49,424 nucleotides of DNA from Streptomyces californicus (GTDB lineage: Bacteria; Actinomycetota; Actinomycetes; Streptomycetales; Streptomycetaceae): NCBI RefSeq assembly GCF_000717645.1, contig NZ_JNZZ01000038.1, positions 1 through 49,424 on the forward strand, written 5' to 3'. Positions 16,046 to 24,285 of the stretch are shown here, piece by piece. Numbering within the stretch: the stretch's first letter is position 1; the number at the start of each line of letters is the position of its first letter. Under the pieces are notes generated by a model. It was not told the origin of the DNA. It searched no databases and saw only the letters and a list, made by a program, of their open reading frames with translations. A program made the position numbers and the translations under genes.

Positions 16046-16636
16046 ATGCGGAAAAAGGCAAGCGCGGCAGTGATCGGTCTGGCGATAGCGGGCGTCTCGG
16101 TGCTCGCGACCACCAGTGCCAGCAGCCACGGATACACGGACTCCCCGATCAGCCGCCAGAAGCTCTGTGCCAACGGCACGGTGACCGGTTGCGGCAACAT
16201 CCAGTGGGAGCCGCAGAGCGTCGAGGGGCTCAAGGGCTTCCCGGCGGCAGGGCCGGCGGACGGCAAGATCTGCTCCGGCGGCAACGGACAGTTCGCCCAG
16301 CTCGACGACCCGCGCGGCGGCAACTGGCCGGCCACCCAGGTCACCGGCGGACAGGGCTACAGCTTCCGCTGGCAGTTCACCGCCCGCCACTCCACCAGCG
16401 ACTTCCGCTACTACATCACCAAGGACGGCTGGGACTCCACCAAGCCGCTCACCCGGGCCGCGCTCGAATCGCAGCCCTTCATGACCGTGCCCTACGGCAA
16501 CAAGCAGCCGCCGGCCACCCTGACCCACCAGGGCACGATCCCCACGCAGAAGACCGGCAAGCACATCATCCTCGCCGTCTGGAACGTCGCGGACACCGCC
16601 AACGCGTTCTACGCCTGCTCCGACGTCAAGTTCTGA
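16046..16636 (+). CDS. Secreted AA10 lytic polysaccharide monooxygenase (chitin-binding protein)
   Basis: This 196-residue protein has a signal peptide cleaved before His28, so the mature N-terminus is His, which forms the copper histidine brace with His115 (in FTARHSTSD). The C-terminal AFYACSDVKF supplies the axial Phe typical of chitin-active enzymes. The family signature HGYTDSPISRQKLC and two disulfide pairs (Cys41/Cys49, Cys76/C-terminal Cys) are visible. It consists of one catalytic domain only, without an extra carbohydrate-binding module. It would oxidatively cleave crystalline chitin outside the cell. GAGGAG lies 9 bp before ATG. The promoter carries DasR-type sites, so induction by chitin products is expected. 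Confidence 0.94.
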   Translation: MRKKASAAVIGLAIAGVSVLATTSASSHGYTDSPISRQKLCANGTVTGCGNIQWEPQSVEGLKGFPAAGPADGKICSGGNGQFAQLDDPRGGNWPATQVTGGQGYSFRWQFTARHSTSDFRYYITKDGWDSTKPLTRAALESQPFMTVPYGNKQPPATLTHQGTIPTQKTGKHIILAVWNVADTANAFYACSDVKF

Positions 16637-16750
16637 TCACTGATCCTGACGCTCCTCCGGCCGTCGCGCGACGGCCACGAGTGACCGCCGGCCCGCCCTG
16701 AGGCCCGGCCCCACCGCGCCTCTCATCGCCGGACGGTCCAGGGGAAAAGC

Positions 16751-16789
16751 ACTGTGGGGCGGTCTCCGCGAAGGAGACCGCCCCACAGT
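16751..16789 (-). terminator. Terminator of the second tRNA-Lys (likely bidirectional)
   Basis: A 17-bp perfect stem (16751-16767 with 16773-16789), loop GCGAA, and AAAA on the left flank, which reads as a T-tract for minus-strand transcripts. It also faces the LPMO gene and could serve both. Confidence 0.85.
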
Positions 16790-16795
16790 CTGTCG

Positions 16796-16869
16796 TGCGC
16801 CGTCAGGGACTCGAACCCCGGACCCGCTGATTAAGAGTCAGCTGCTCTAACCAACTGAGCTAACGGCGC
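16796..16869 (-). tRNA. tRNA-Lys (anticodon CUU), copy 2
   Basis: Identical over all 74 nt to the copy at 11696. On the minus strand a TATTAT -10 element lies about 12-17 bp upstream of the tRNA 5' end, so it has its own promoter. Confidence 0.97.
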
Positions 16870-17029
16870 CTGCTGACTCGAAAATAATACCTGGTCCTCG
16901 GGGGTGCTGATGACACCCGCCTCCGAGGCCCCCTCCGCGACGCCCTCCCGCCCCCGTCCGGCCGGCTCCCGTGCCCCTTCGGTCCGGATCGCGGGCGGTT
17001 CCCGGCCCCTGCGGGCGCCGGGCCCGCCG

Positions 17030-17788
17030 CTACAGCGCGAGCGCCAGCAGGACCGGGGCCGCCCGGCGGCTCAGGGTCTCGGCGGCCGAGCGCAGCCGGT
17101 GGGCCTCCTGGATCGGCAGCGAGAGCGCCAGGCAGCCCGCCGAGGAACCGGCCGTCAGCGGCACGGCCGCGCAGACGGTGCCCACCGCGTACTCCTGGAG
17201 GTCCAGCACCGGGACCGTGGCCGCCTGGGCGTCGAGCTGGGAGAAGAGGATCTTCTCGTCGGTGATCGTCCGGGAGGTGAGCCGGGCCGGCCGGTGCCGC
17301 GAGACGTGGTCCCGCCGTGCGTCGTGGTCGAGCTGGGCCAGCAGGCACTTCCCGGCCGCGCTGGCGTGTGCGGCGGAGCGGAAGTCCACCCACTCGTTGA
17401 CGGCGGGCGTGAGCGGGCCGTCCGCCACCTGGACCACGCTGACCTCTCCGTCGGTGTAGCGGCTGAGGTAGACCGCCGCGCCGACGGCGTCGCGCAGTTC
17501 GGCCAGCGTGTTCTGGAGGCGGCCCTCCAGGGCCTGGCGGCGGGCGGCCCCGGAGCCGAGCATCAGGAGCGAGGCCCCGACGACGTACGCGCCGCCGCCG
17601 ACCTCCTCCACATAGCCCTCGCGCCGCAGGGTGAGGAGCAGCGGGGCGAGGTGTCCGGCCGGCAGCCCGGTCTCGCGGGCGATCCGGGCGCCGGACACCC
17701 CGTCGCCGTACTTGGAGACCGTCTCCAGCACGCGCAGCGCGTACTGCACCGAGTGGAACGGCGCGGTCGGCTCGGGCCTCAACGCCAC
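17030..17788 (-). CDS. IclR-family transcriptional regulator
   Basis: This 252-residue protein starts at GTG 17788, preceded by AGGGGG. An N-terminal winged helix (SVQYALRVLETVSKYGDGVSGARIARETGLPAGHLAPLLLTLRREGYVEE, about residues 10-60) is followed by an IclR effector domain with SAAHASAAGKCLLA and the C-terminal AVPLTAGSSAGCLALSLP region. It lies just downstream of, and in the same direction as, the ehu transporter genes, so it may control ectoine uptake (inference from position). The longer upstream frame lacks a ribosome binding site. Confidence 0.87.
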   Translation of the reverse strand: MALRPEPTAPFHSVQYALRVLETVSKYGDGVSGARIARETGLPAGHLAPLLLTLRREGYVEEVGGGAYVVGASLLMLGSGAARRQALEGRLQNTLAELRDAVGAAVYLSRYTDGEVSVVQVADGPLTPAVNEWVDFRSAAHASAAGKCLLAQLDHDARRDHVSRHRPARLTSRTITDEKILFSQLDAQAATVPVLDLQEYAVGTVCAAVPLTAGSSAGCLALSLPIQEAHRLRSAAETLSRRAAPVLLALAL

Positions 17789-17955
17789 GGTGTCCCCCTG
17801 CCAGGTTGTGACCGCAAGCTTTCGCCCCACGATAGCCCCCGGAACCCGCCCGTGGGGCGGCAGTCGGTGAGCCGGTGGATGCGCCCCGGAGCCGCTAGCT
17901 GGGGCGCACCCGTATGGCATATGCCAGAGTCATGGGCGATGGGTCAACGGCGAGG

Positions 17956-18813
17956 TCACAGCACCGCGTTGAGGAATTCGCGCGTACGTTCGTGGGACGG
18001 ATCCGTGAATATTTTCTCCGGCGATCCCGACTCCACGATCCGTCCCGCGTCGAACATCAGGACCTTCTCCGAGACGTCCCGGGCGAAGCTCATCTCGTGG
18101 GTCACGCAGAGCATGGTGATGTCGGTGTCGCGGGCGATGTCGCAGAGCAGCTCCAGCACCCCGGCCACCAGCTCAGGGTCGAGCGCCGAGGTCACCTCGT
18201 CGAGCAGCAGGATCTCCGGCTCCATCGCCAGCGCCCGCGCGATCGCCACCCGCTGCTGCTGCCCTCCGGAGAGCTGCGAGGGGTGGGCGTCGATCTTCGC
18301 CGAGAGCCCGACCAGGTCCAGCAGCTCCCGCGCCCGGACCTCGGCCTCCTCGCGGCTCCTGCCGAGCACGCTGACCGGCGCCTCGGTGACGTTCTGGATC
18401 ACCTTCATGTTCGGGAAGAGGTTGAACTGCTGGAAGACCATCCCGATCTTCTTCCGGGACTCCCGCAACTGCTTCTCGCCCGCCGGCTTGAGCGAGCCGT
18501 CCGGGGCCCGTACGTGGGACAGCGGGGAGCCGTCGACCCAGATCACGCCGCCGCTGACCTTCTCCAGCGTCATCAGCAGCCGCAGGATCGTGGTCTTGCC
18601 CGAGCCGCTGGGCCCGATCAGGGTGACGTGCTCGCCGCGGTCCACGGTGAAGTCCAGCTCGTCCAGGACCACGTGGTCGCCGTAGCGCTTGACCACCTTG
18701 TCGAACCGCACCAGCGGCTCGCCGGTACGGGCCGGGGCCGGGGCGGCGTCCTCGGGAGCGGCGGCCGGCCCCGGCGAGTCCGTCTTCTGCAGGGGGAGGG
18801 GTTCAGTGGCCAA
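17956..18813 (-). CDS. ehuA: Ectoine/hydroxyectoine ABC transporter ATPase
   Basis: This 285-residue polar amino-acid-type ATPase has Walker A GPSGSGKT (about 67-74), Q-loop VFQQFNLFPN, signature LSGGQQQRVAIARAL, Walker B LLLDEVTSALD and H-loop VTHE. The start appears to be TTG at 18813, overlapping the ehuD stop by 11 bp. It is the last of four genes B-C-D-A. The Arg/Lys-rich MTLEKVSGG and DGSPLSHVRAPDGSLKPAGEKQLRESR insert looks like that of EhuA proteins. A generic glutamate/histidine-type importer is the alternative. Confidence 0.8.
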   Translation of the reverse strand: MATEPLPLQKTDSPGPAAAPEDAAPAPARTGEPLVRFDKVVKRYGDHVVLDELDFTVDRGEHVTLIGPSGSGKTTILRLLMTLEKVSGGVIWVDGSPLSHVRAPDGSLKPAGEKQLRESRKKIGMVFQQFNLFPNMKVIQNVTEAPVSVLGRSREEAEVRARELLDLVGLSAKIDAHPSQLSGGQQQRVAIARALAMEPEILLLDEVTSALDPELVAGVLELLCDIARDTDITMLCVTHEMSFARDVSEKVLMFDAGRIVESGSPEKIFTDPSHERTREFLNAVL

Positions 18814-19447
18814 GGCGCTTCTCCAGCTTTCTCATCAACAGCGACGTGGGGTAGCTCGCGACCAGGAAGATCAGGCCGGCGAGGGTGAACACCTCGGTGT
18901 ACGCGAAGTGGTCGGCCCCGTACTTCCGGGCCTCGAAGACCATCTCCTGCACCGTGATCACGGCCAGGAACGGCGTCTCCTTGAACATCGAGATCGCGTA
19001 GTTCCCGAGTGCGGGCAGCACGTTGCGCACCGCCTGCGGCAGGATCACCGCCTGCCAGGTCCGCCGGGGCGACAGCGACAGCGCGCGGCACGCCTCCCAC
19101 TGGCCCTTCGGCACGCCGTCGATCCCGGCCCGGTAGACCTCGGAGGTGTACGCGGCGTAGTGGACGCCCAGCACCGCGATGCCGATGTACAACGGCTCCA
19201 CCGTGTTGAACAGCGCGGCCGCGCCGACCAGTTGCACCAGCAGCGGGGTGGAGCGGACGAACTCCGTGACGACCCGCACGGGGACGGTCACGAACCGGGT
19301 GGGGGCGCGCCCGGCCATCGCGACGACCAGCCCCAGCACGGCCGCCACCAGGGTGCCGAGCGCCGTGGCGAGCAGGGTGACCCGGAGGAACCCTCCCAGC
19401 AGGACGGGCAGCGAATCCAGGGCGACGTCCCAGTCGAAGCCGTTCAC
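18803..19447 (-). CDS. ehuD: Ectoine/hydroxyectoine ABC transporter permease EhuD
   Basis: This 214-residue HisMQ-type permease has about five membrane helices and the conserved loop GVPKGQWEACRALSLSPRRTWQAVILPQA. Its GTG overlaps the ehuC stop (GTGA), and it overlaps ehuA. It pairs with EhuC to form the channel. Substrate assignment rests on the four-gene layout and family resemblance. Confidence 0.78.
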   Translation of the reverse strand: MNGFDWDVALDSLPVLLGGFLRVTLLATALGTLVAAVLGLVVAMAGRAPTRFVTVPVRVVTEFVRSTPLLVQLVGAAALFNTVEPLYIGIAVLGVHYAAYTSEVYRAGIDGVPKGQWEACRALSLSPRRTWQAVILPQAVRNVLPALGNYAISMFKETPFLAVITVQEMVFEARKYGADHFAYTEVFTLAGLIFLVASYPTSLLMRKLEKRLGH

Positions 19448-20175
19448 GGCGTACCTCCCACGGCGGTCGTGGACGCGCTGCGGCTCTTGAACAGGCTCTT
19501 CGCGCCCGTGTCCAGGCCGAGCCGCCGCTTGGCGCCGCGCTCCAGCAGGTTCATCAGCATCGTCAGGGCGTACGCCAGCACGAAGTAGGCGGCCAGCAGG
19601 GTCAGATAGGCGGTGAGTGTCTCACCGGTGCGGTCGCGCAGCTGCTGGACCACCGTCATCAGGTCGGCGGCCGAGATCAGCCACAGCAGCGGGGTCGCCT
19701 TCAGGAGCTGGATCAGCAGGTTGGTGAAGCTCGGGATCATCTGCACCCACGCCTGCGGCAGGATCACCTTCCACAACCGCCTGGTGGGGCTGAGGTTGAG
19801 CGCGACGGCCGCCTCGTACTGCCCGCGCGGCACGGAGTTGATCGCCCCGCGCACCACTTCGGCGCCGTACGCACCGAAGTTGAGGCCGAACGCGACCACC
19901 CCGCAGACGACCGGGGTCAGTTCGTACCCGGTCACCAGCGGCATCGCGTAGTAGAGCCAGAACAACTGGATGTAGAGGGACGTGCCCCGGAAGAACTCCA
20001 CGACCACCCGGGAGACCCCCCGGGCCAGGAGCAGCCTGCTGCCCGCCGCCAGTCCGAGCGCGAAGGCCAGCGCCCCGGCCAGCAGCGCGCCGAGGACGGT
20101 GGCCTGGACCGTCACCCACAGGCCCGACCGGACTCGGGGGAACTCCTCGACGAGGAGGGAGAAGAAGTCACTCAT
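19444..20175 (-). CDS. ehuC: Ectoine/hydroxyectoine ABC transporter permease EhuC
   Basis: This 243-residue HisMQ-type permease has the loop NSVPRGQYEAAVALNLSPTRRLWKVILPQAW and about five transmembrane segments. The C-terminal tail after the last helix is longer than usual and Ser/Thr-rich. It starts 18 bp after the ehuB stop and is coupled to ehuD. Confidence 0.78.
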   Translation of the reverse strand: MSDFFSLLVEEFPRVRSGLWVTVQATVLGALLAGALAFALGLAAGSRLLLARGVSRVVVEFFRGTSLYIQLFWLYYAMPLVTGYELTPVVCGVVAFGLNFGAYGAEVVRGAINSVPRGQYEAAVALNLSPTRRLWKVILPQAWVQMIPSFTNLLIQLLKATPLLWLISAADLMTVVQQLRDRTGETLTAYLTLLAAYFVLAYALTMLMNLLERGAKRRLGLDTGAKSLFKSRSASTTAVGGTP

Positions 20176-20193
20176 GCGTGCCCGCCCGCCCGG

Positions 20194-21096
20194 TCAGCCC
20201 GCGCACAGGTCCGCGGTCCTGAGGTCCTGCGGCGGGATCTCCGACTCCCCGAAGCCGTACGGCTCCAGCAACTGCACATAGCGGGAGCGGTCGGAGACGA
20301 TCTTCTTCAGCTCGCGGTTGAAGGAGTCCCGCAGGTCCTCGTTGCCCTTGCGGAACACCGCGCCGCCGGGCGAGAACTGCTCCTTGCCGTCGACCTGCGG
20401 CACGAACGGCTCGGTGACCTCGGTGTCCGGGTTGGTCTTGGCCAGCCAGCGCAGCGAGATGCCGGTGAGCAGGAAGGCGTCGATCCGACCGCCCTTGACG
20501 GCGTCGGCCCCGTCCTGGGGCTTCTGCAGCGTCTTGATCCGGTCCTCGGATATGCCCGCGCCCTTGGCGTAACCTCCCTCGACCGCACCGGACATGACGC
20601 CGATGGTGATGCCCGCCTTCTTCGCGGACGCCAGGTCGGTGACCTTCTTCGGGTTGCCCTTCCGCACCATCAGGGCGGTCGGCGAGATGAACTCCGGCTC
20701 GGAGAAGATCGCGTTGCCGCAGCGCTCGGGGGTGATGGCCATGCCCGCGCTGACCACGTCGTACTTGCCCGCCTGGAGCCCGGGGATCAGCCCGTCCCAC
20801 TCGGAGAGCGTCGGCTTCAGCTCGTCCACGCCGAGGGCCTTGAAGATCTCCCGGTGCAGGGTCGGGGCCTCGCCCTTGAGCTCCTTGCCCTCCAGGTAGC
20901 CGTACGGGGCCTCGTTGGCGTACGCCACCCGGACGAAGCCCTGCTTGCGGAGCTTGTCGAGGGCGCCCTCGCCCGTCGCGGAGCCGGAGTCGGTCTTGCT
21001 GCACGCGGTGAGGAGGCCGGGAACGACGAGGAGGCCGCCCACGGCCGCCGTTCCGTTGAGGAAACCCCGGCGGGACAGGTTCGGGAATTCAGCCAT
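20194..21096 (-). CDS. ehuB: Ectoine/hydroxyectoine-binding lipoprotein
   Basis: This 300-residue family-3 solute-binding protein has a Tat-type lipoprotein signal (LSRRGFL at 8-14, lipobox LTAC with Cys32), then the two-lobed amino-acid-binding fold (RVAYANEAPYGY, WDGLIPGLQAGKYDVVSAGMAITPERC, ending DLCAG). ATG 21096 is chosen over TTG 21105 because AGGAG lies 10 bp before it. The ehu transporter imports compatible solutes as osmoprotectants or nutrients. No eutBCDE or doeAB degradation genes are present alongside, so protection by uptake is the simpler role. Confidence 0.8.
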   Translation of the reverse strand: MAEFPNLSRRGFLNGTAAVGGLLVVPGLLTACSKTDSGSATGEGALDKLRKQGFVRVAYANEAPYGYLEGKELKGEAPTLHREIFKALGVDELKPTLSEWDGLIPGLQAGKYDVVSAGMAITPERCGNAIFSEPEFISPTALMVRKGNPKKVTDLASAKKAGITIGVMSGAVEGGYAKGAGISEDRIKTLQKPQDGADAVKGGRIDAFLLTGISLRWLAKTNPDTEVTEPFVPQVDGKEQFSPGGAVFRKGNEDLRDSFNRELKKIVSDRSRYVQLLEPYGFGESEIPPQDLRTADLCAG

Positions 21097-21320
21097 GGTT
21101 CGCAATCTCCTGGAGGTCGAACAGTCCGGACAGGGTGAGCGCCTGCCCGATCCCGTACGTCTATGCAGGAACCCGGGGGCATGTAACCCAACGGTGGCCG
21201 GAAGGTGACCTTCCCGTGCCCGGAGCGGGGCTGAGGGCGACCGGAGGTGTGCGGGGCGTGTTCCCCCGTCCCGTACGGTTCATGACTCCCCGTCGGCCAC
21301 TTCTGTGATCAGCTGGCGCC

Positions 21321-21794
21321 ATGGTTGCGATATGGACAAGCGTCGTGGCGGTCGGCGGCACCCTCCTGGGGGCCGTGGTCACCCATCTCTTCCAGCGCCT
21401 CGCGGCCGCGCGCACCGAGCGGTTCGCGCGGTCGGAGGCGCTGCGGCAGGAACGCACGGCCACCTACAGCGCGTTCGCCTCGGCGGCGGAGGAGTACCGG
21501 CACGGCCAGGCGGGCCGCTGGTACCGCATGGTGCGGGGCGAGGACGACCGGGTGGAGGTGTTCGTCGAGGCGCGCGACGAGGCCCACCGGCTGCGGACGG
21601 TCGCCCGGCAGGCGCTCTACCGGGTCAAACTCCTCACCGACGACCCGGAGGTGGTCCGCGCCGCCGAGCAGGCGTACGAGCGCACCCGGGACGTCTCGAC
21701 CGCCGGCGACCAGGAGACGCACGACGCGCTGTACGCCGAAGCGCGGGAGGCGATCGAGGCGTTCGTCACTCGCGCCGCCCCGCTCACCCGCTGA
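21321..21794 (+). CDS. Small membrane-anchored coiled-coil protein of unknown function
   Basis: This 157-residue protein has one N-terminal membrane segment (about residues 4-24, VAIWTSVVAVGGTLLGAVVTHLF) followed by a charged, mainly helical domain (EALRQERTATYSAFASAAEEYRHG and later EARDEAHRLRTVARQALYRVKLL). No catalytic motif is seen. It is divergent from ehuB, and its 3' end overlaps the convergent dehydrogenase gene by 11 bp. Confidence 0.72.
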   Translation: MVAIWTSVVAVGGTLLGAVVTHLFQRLAAARTERFARSEALRQERTATYSAFASAAEEYRHGQAGRWYRMVRGEDDRVEVFVEARDEAHRLRTVARQALYRVKLLTDDPEVVRAAEQAYERTRDVSTAGDQETHDALYAEAREAIEAFVTRAAPLTR

Positions 21795-22848
21795 CCGGCG
21801 GGGGCGGAACGTCGGACGGCCGGTCACGGTCGGCGTCGGGCACGGGCCGGGCGGGAGGAGGGGGCGCGATCGCCGGGCGGCGTCCGGTCTCCCCGGAGAG
21901 GTCCGGGGAGGGGACGTAACCGCGCTCCTTGTCCACCGGGTCCGGCAACGGCTCGCCCCGCTCCCACCGTTCGTACAGCGCGACGAACCGCTCGCTCAGC
22001 CGGTCCCGCCACCCCGCCCTGTCCCCGCTCGGCCGCGGCACGACCAGCAGCCCCGGTACGTCCCACAACGGGTCGTCCGCCACTGGGGGTTCGTCCTCGA
22101 ACACGTCCAGCGCCGCGCCCGCGAACCAGCGGCGCTCCAGCGCGTCCACGAGATCGGCCCGCACCACGCAGGCCGCGCGCCCCACGTTGACGAAGCACGC
22201 CGAGGGCTGGAGCAGCCCGAAGAAGCGGCGGTCGAACATCCCGCGCGTCCGATTGGTCAGCGGCACCGCCGCGATCACCCAGTCCGCCCGCGCCGCCAGC
22301 GGGTCCAGGTCGGCCGCCCCGTGGATGGTGCGCCGGGCGGTGCGCCCTACCAGGGCCACCGTCACCCCCAGCCCGTGCAGCAGCCGGGTGATCTCCCGGC
22401 CGACCGGCCCCGCGCCGACCACCACCGCCCGCGTCCCGGCCACCCGGCGTCCCTCGCGGGGACGGCTGCGCCGCTGCCGCTGGAGCTCCAGGGTCCCGGG
22501 GAGGTCCTGGGCGAGGGCGAGCACCAGCCCCGCCACGTGCTCCGCGACCGGCCGCTCGAAGACGCCCCGCGCGGTGGTCAGGACGGTGTCGGACGCGACC
22601 AGCTCCGGGCAGAGGATCCGGTCCACGTCCGCGCCCGCCGTGTGCACCCAGCGCGGCCGTCGCCCCGGCCCCGGCCAGGCCGCGCGCACCGCGTCCGAGG
22701 CCACGTCCCACACGAGCAGCGCGTCGGCGGCGGGAAGCAGCCCGGCGAGGGACCCGGAGTCGGCGTACCGCACGTCCGCCCGGCCGGTGAGCCGGCCGAG
22801 CCGGGGCGAGGGAGCGGCGTCGAGGACGAGCAGCACGGGATCCGGCAT
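21784..22848 (-). CDS. D-isomer 2-hydroxyacid dehydrogenase-like protein lacking the catalytic His
   Basis: This 354-residue protein has a Rossmann domain GAGPVG (about 145-150), substrate/NAD segments AAVPLTNRTRGMF and NVGRAACVVRADLVDAL (Arg224) and an acid at the DVFEDEPP segment (Glu253), all typical of D-2-hydroxyacid dehydrogenases. The usual PH(S/A)G segment carrying the proton-donating His is PRPSG here (Arg272). It may therefore be a poor dehydrogenase, have a different donor, or be a sensor. The proline-rich C-terminal tail of about 40 residues is extra. The start at 22848 gives the family-like N-terminus; longer upstream frames run through repeats. Confidence 0.78.
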   Translation of the reverse strand: MPDPVLLVLDAAPSPRLGRLTGRADVRYADSGSLAGLLPAADALLVWDVASDAVRAAWPGPGRRPRWVHTAGADVDRILCPELVASDTVLTTARGVFERPVAEHVAGLVLALAQDLPGTLELQRQRRSRPREGRRVAGTRAVVVGAGPVGREITRLLHGLGVTVALVGRTARRTIHGAADLDPLAARADWVIAAVPLTNRTRGMFDRRFFGLLQPSACFVNVGRAACVVRADLVDALERRWFAGAALDVFEDEPPVADDPLWDVPGLLVVPRPSGDRAGWRDRLSERFVALYERWERGEPLPDPVDKERGYVPSPDLSGETGRRPAIAPPPPARPVPDADRDRPSDVPPPPVSG

Positions 22849-22870
22849 CGGCGATCGGCCCTCCGCGGCA

Positions 22871-23024
22871 GAACGGACGTGACGAACGGGACGTGACGAA
22901 CGGGGCGAGGCGAAGCGGGCGAGGCGAACGAGCGTGACGAGCGGGCGAGGTGAACGACCGTGGCCGGCGGACATGACGAGCGGACATGACGAGCGGGCGA
23001 GGCGAAACGGGTGTGGCGAGCGGG
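22871..23024. repeat. Degenerate short tandem repeats upstream of the dehydrogenase gene
   Basis: Variants of GTGACGAACGGGGCGAGGCGAA recur about six to seven times over 154 bp. They lie in the roughly 450-bp gap between two divergent genes. The rest of that gap (23025-23297) is GC-rich with no gene I can support. Confidence 0.65.
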
Positions 23025-23297
23025 CGTGCCCTCTGCACCACGCTTCCAGCAGGTCACCCCCGCGTCAACGAGGCCCGGCCGCCCGCGCCCGGGGTATGGG
23101 CGGCCCGGGGAACGCCCGCGTGCGGCGGGTCCGGCCGCGCGCCCCGGCGGGCCGCCGGGGGAATACTGGGAACAAGTCGGGGCAAGAGTGACCGGTCGCG
23201 CGGTCAGGGGCCGCCGGACCGGCCGGAGGCCCGCCGCGACCCCGTCAGGGGGCCGCCCGCCGCGCGGCGCGCCGCCGACGTACAGGAAAGGGTGGAC

Positions 23298-24062
23298 ATG
23301 ACGACCGTAGGACTTCTCTACCCGGGCCACGCCGCCGAGGACGACTTCCCGCGGACCGAGATCCTGCTCGACACCGACATCCGGCTGCCCCTGTTCTCCA
23401 CCGAGACCGGCGAGGGCGCCTACCGCGCCGACGCGCTGCGCGAGCAGGGGGCGGCCGCCCGGATCGCCGAAGGCGTCGAGGAGCTGCGGCTCGCCGGGGC
23501 CGAGGCGCTGGTGTGGGCCTCCAGCGGCGGCAGCTTCGGGCTGGGGTGGGACGGCGCCCACGAGCAGATCGCCGCGCTCGCCCGCACGGCCGGCCTGCCC
23601 GCCTCCAGCACCTCCTTCGGCTTCGTCCACGCCGTGCGCGAGGTGGGGGCCGCCCGGGTCGCCGTCGCCGCGCCCTATCCGGAGGACGTCACCGGGCTCT
23701 TCGCCCAGTTCCTGGAAGCGGGGGGCGTGGAGGTGGTGGCGGCCGCTTCCGGCGGGGCCGCCACGGCCGCCGAGGCCGCGACCTGGGGCCCGGACGAGGT
23801 GAAGCGGCTGGTGCGGGAGGCGGACGACCCGGACGCCGAGGTGGTGCTGGTCCCGGACACCGCCCTGCACACCACTGCGTACATCCCGGAGCTGGAGGAG
23901 CTGATCGGCAAGCCGGTCCTCACGGCCAACCAGGTCACGGTCTGGGAGGGCCTGCGCCTCACCGACCGCCGCACCTGGGCCCCCACGCTCGGCACCCTGT
24001 TCGCCACGCGCGAGCCGGTGCTGCGCCAGCTGGAGCCGAAGGGCATCGAGGTGCGGGAGTAG
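23298..24062 (+). CDS. Asp/Glu racemase-fold protein (maleate isomerase/EutA-like) without any cysteine
   Basis: This 254-residue protein resembles the maleate cis-trans isomerase/arylmalonate decarboxylase/EutA group. Features are GLLYPGHAAEDDFPR at the N-terminus, ALVWASSGGSFG (about 70-81) and VPDTALHTTAYIPELEELIGKPVLTANQVTVWEGLRL. Enzymes of this fold use one or two Cys in the CTS and SCTN-type loops. Here those loops read ASSG and PDTA and the whole protein has no Cys. Its role is therefore uncertain: a diverged enzyme or a binding protein. EutA, associated with ectoine use, belongs to this fold and the ehu genes are 2 kb away, but the link is speculative. AAGGG lies just before the ATG. 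Confidence 0.72.
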   Translation: MTTVGLLYPGHAAEDDFPRTEILLDTDIRLPLFSTETGEGAYRADALREQGAAARIAEGVEELRLAGAEALVWASSGGSFGLGWDGAHEQIAALARTAGLPASSTSFGFVHAVREVGAARVAVAAPYPEDVTGLFAQFLEAGGVEVVAAASGGAATAAEAATWGPDEVKRLVREADDPDAEVVLVPDTALHTTAYIPELEELIGKPVLTANQVTVWEGLRLTDRRTWAPTLGTLFATREPVLRQLEPKGIEVRE

Positions 24063-24285
24063 ACGGGCGCCGCAGTGCGGGAGCAGGTAGACACCGAAGT
24101 AAGGGAGCAGCCGCCGTCGGTGTACGGGAGCGGTCGTCCGGAAGCGAAGGGCGGCCGTCGCGGGGCGCTGCCGCAGGCCCCGGCCGTCCAGCGGCTCCCC
24201 GGCGCCGGGAATAAAACGGAGCCGCCCTCCTGTTGTACCGCTCCGATACGCAGACGTACGCCAGCAGCACCGGGAGAGCCGACAC

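Noticed and set aside
22871..23024. CRISPR array
   Set aside because: Units are short, degenerate and contiguous, without regular spacers, and no cas genes are nearby. The Cas4-like nuclease at 33931 is in a different context.
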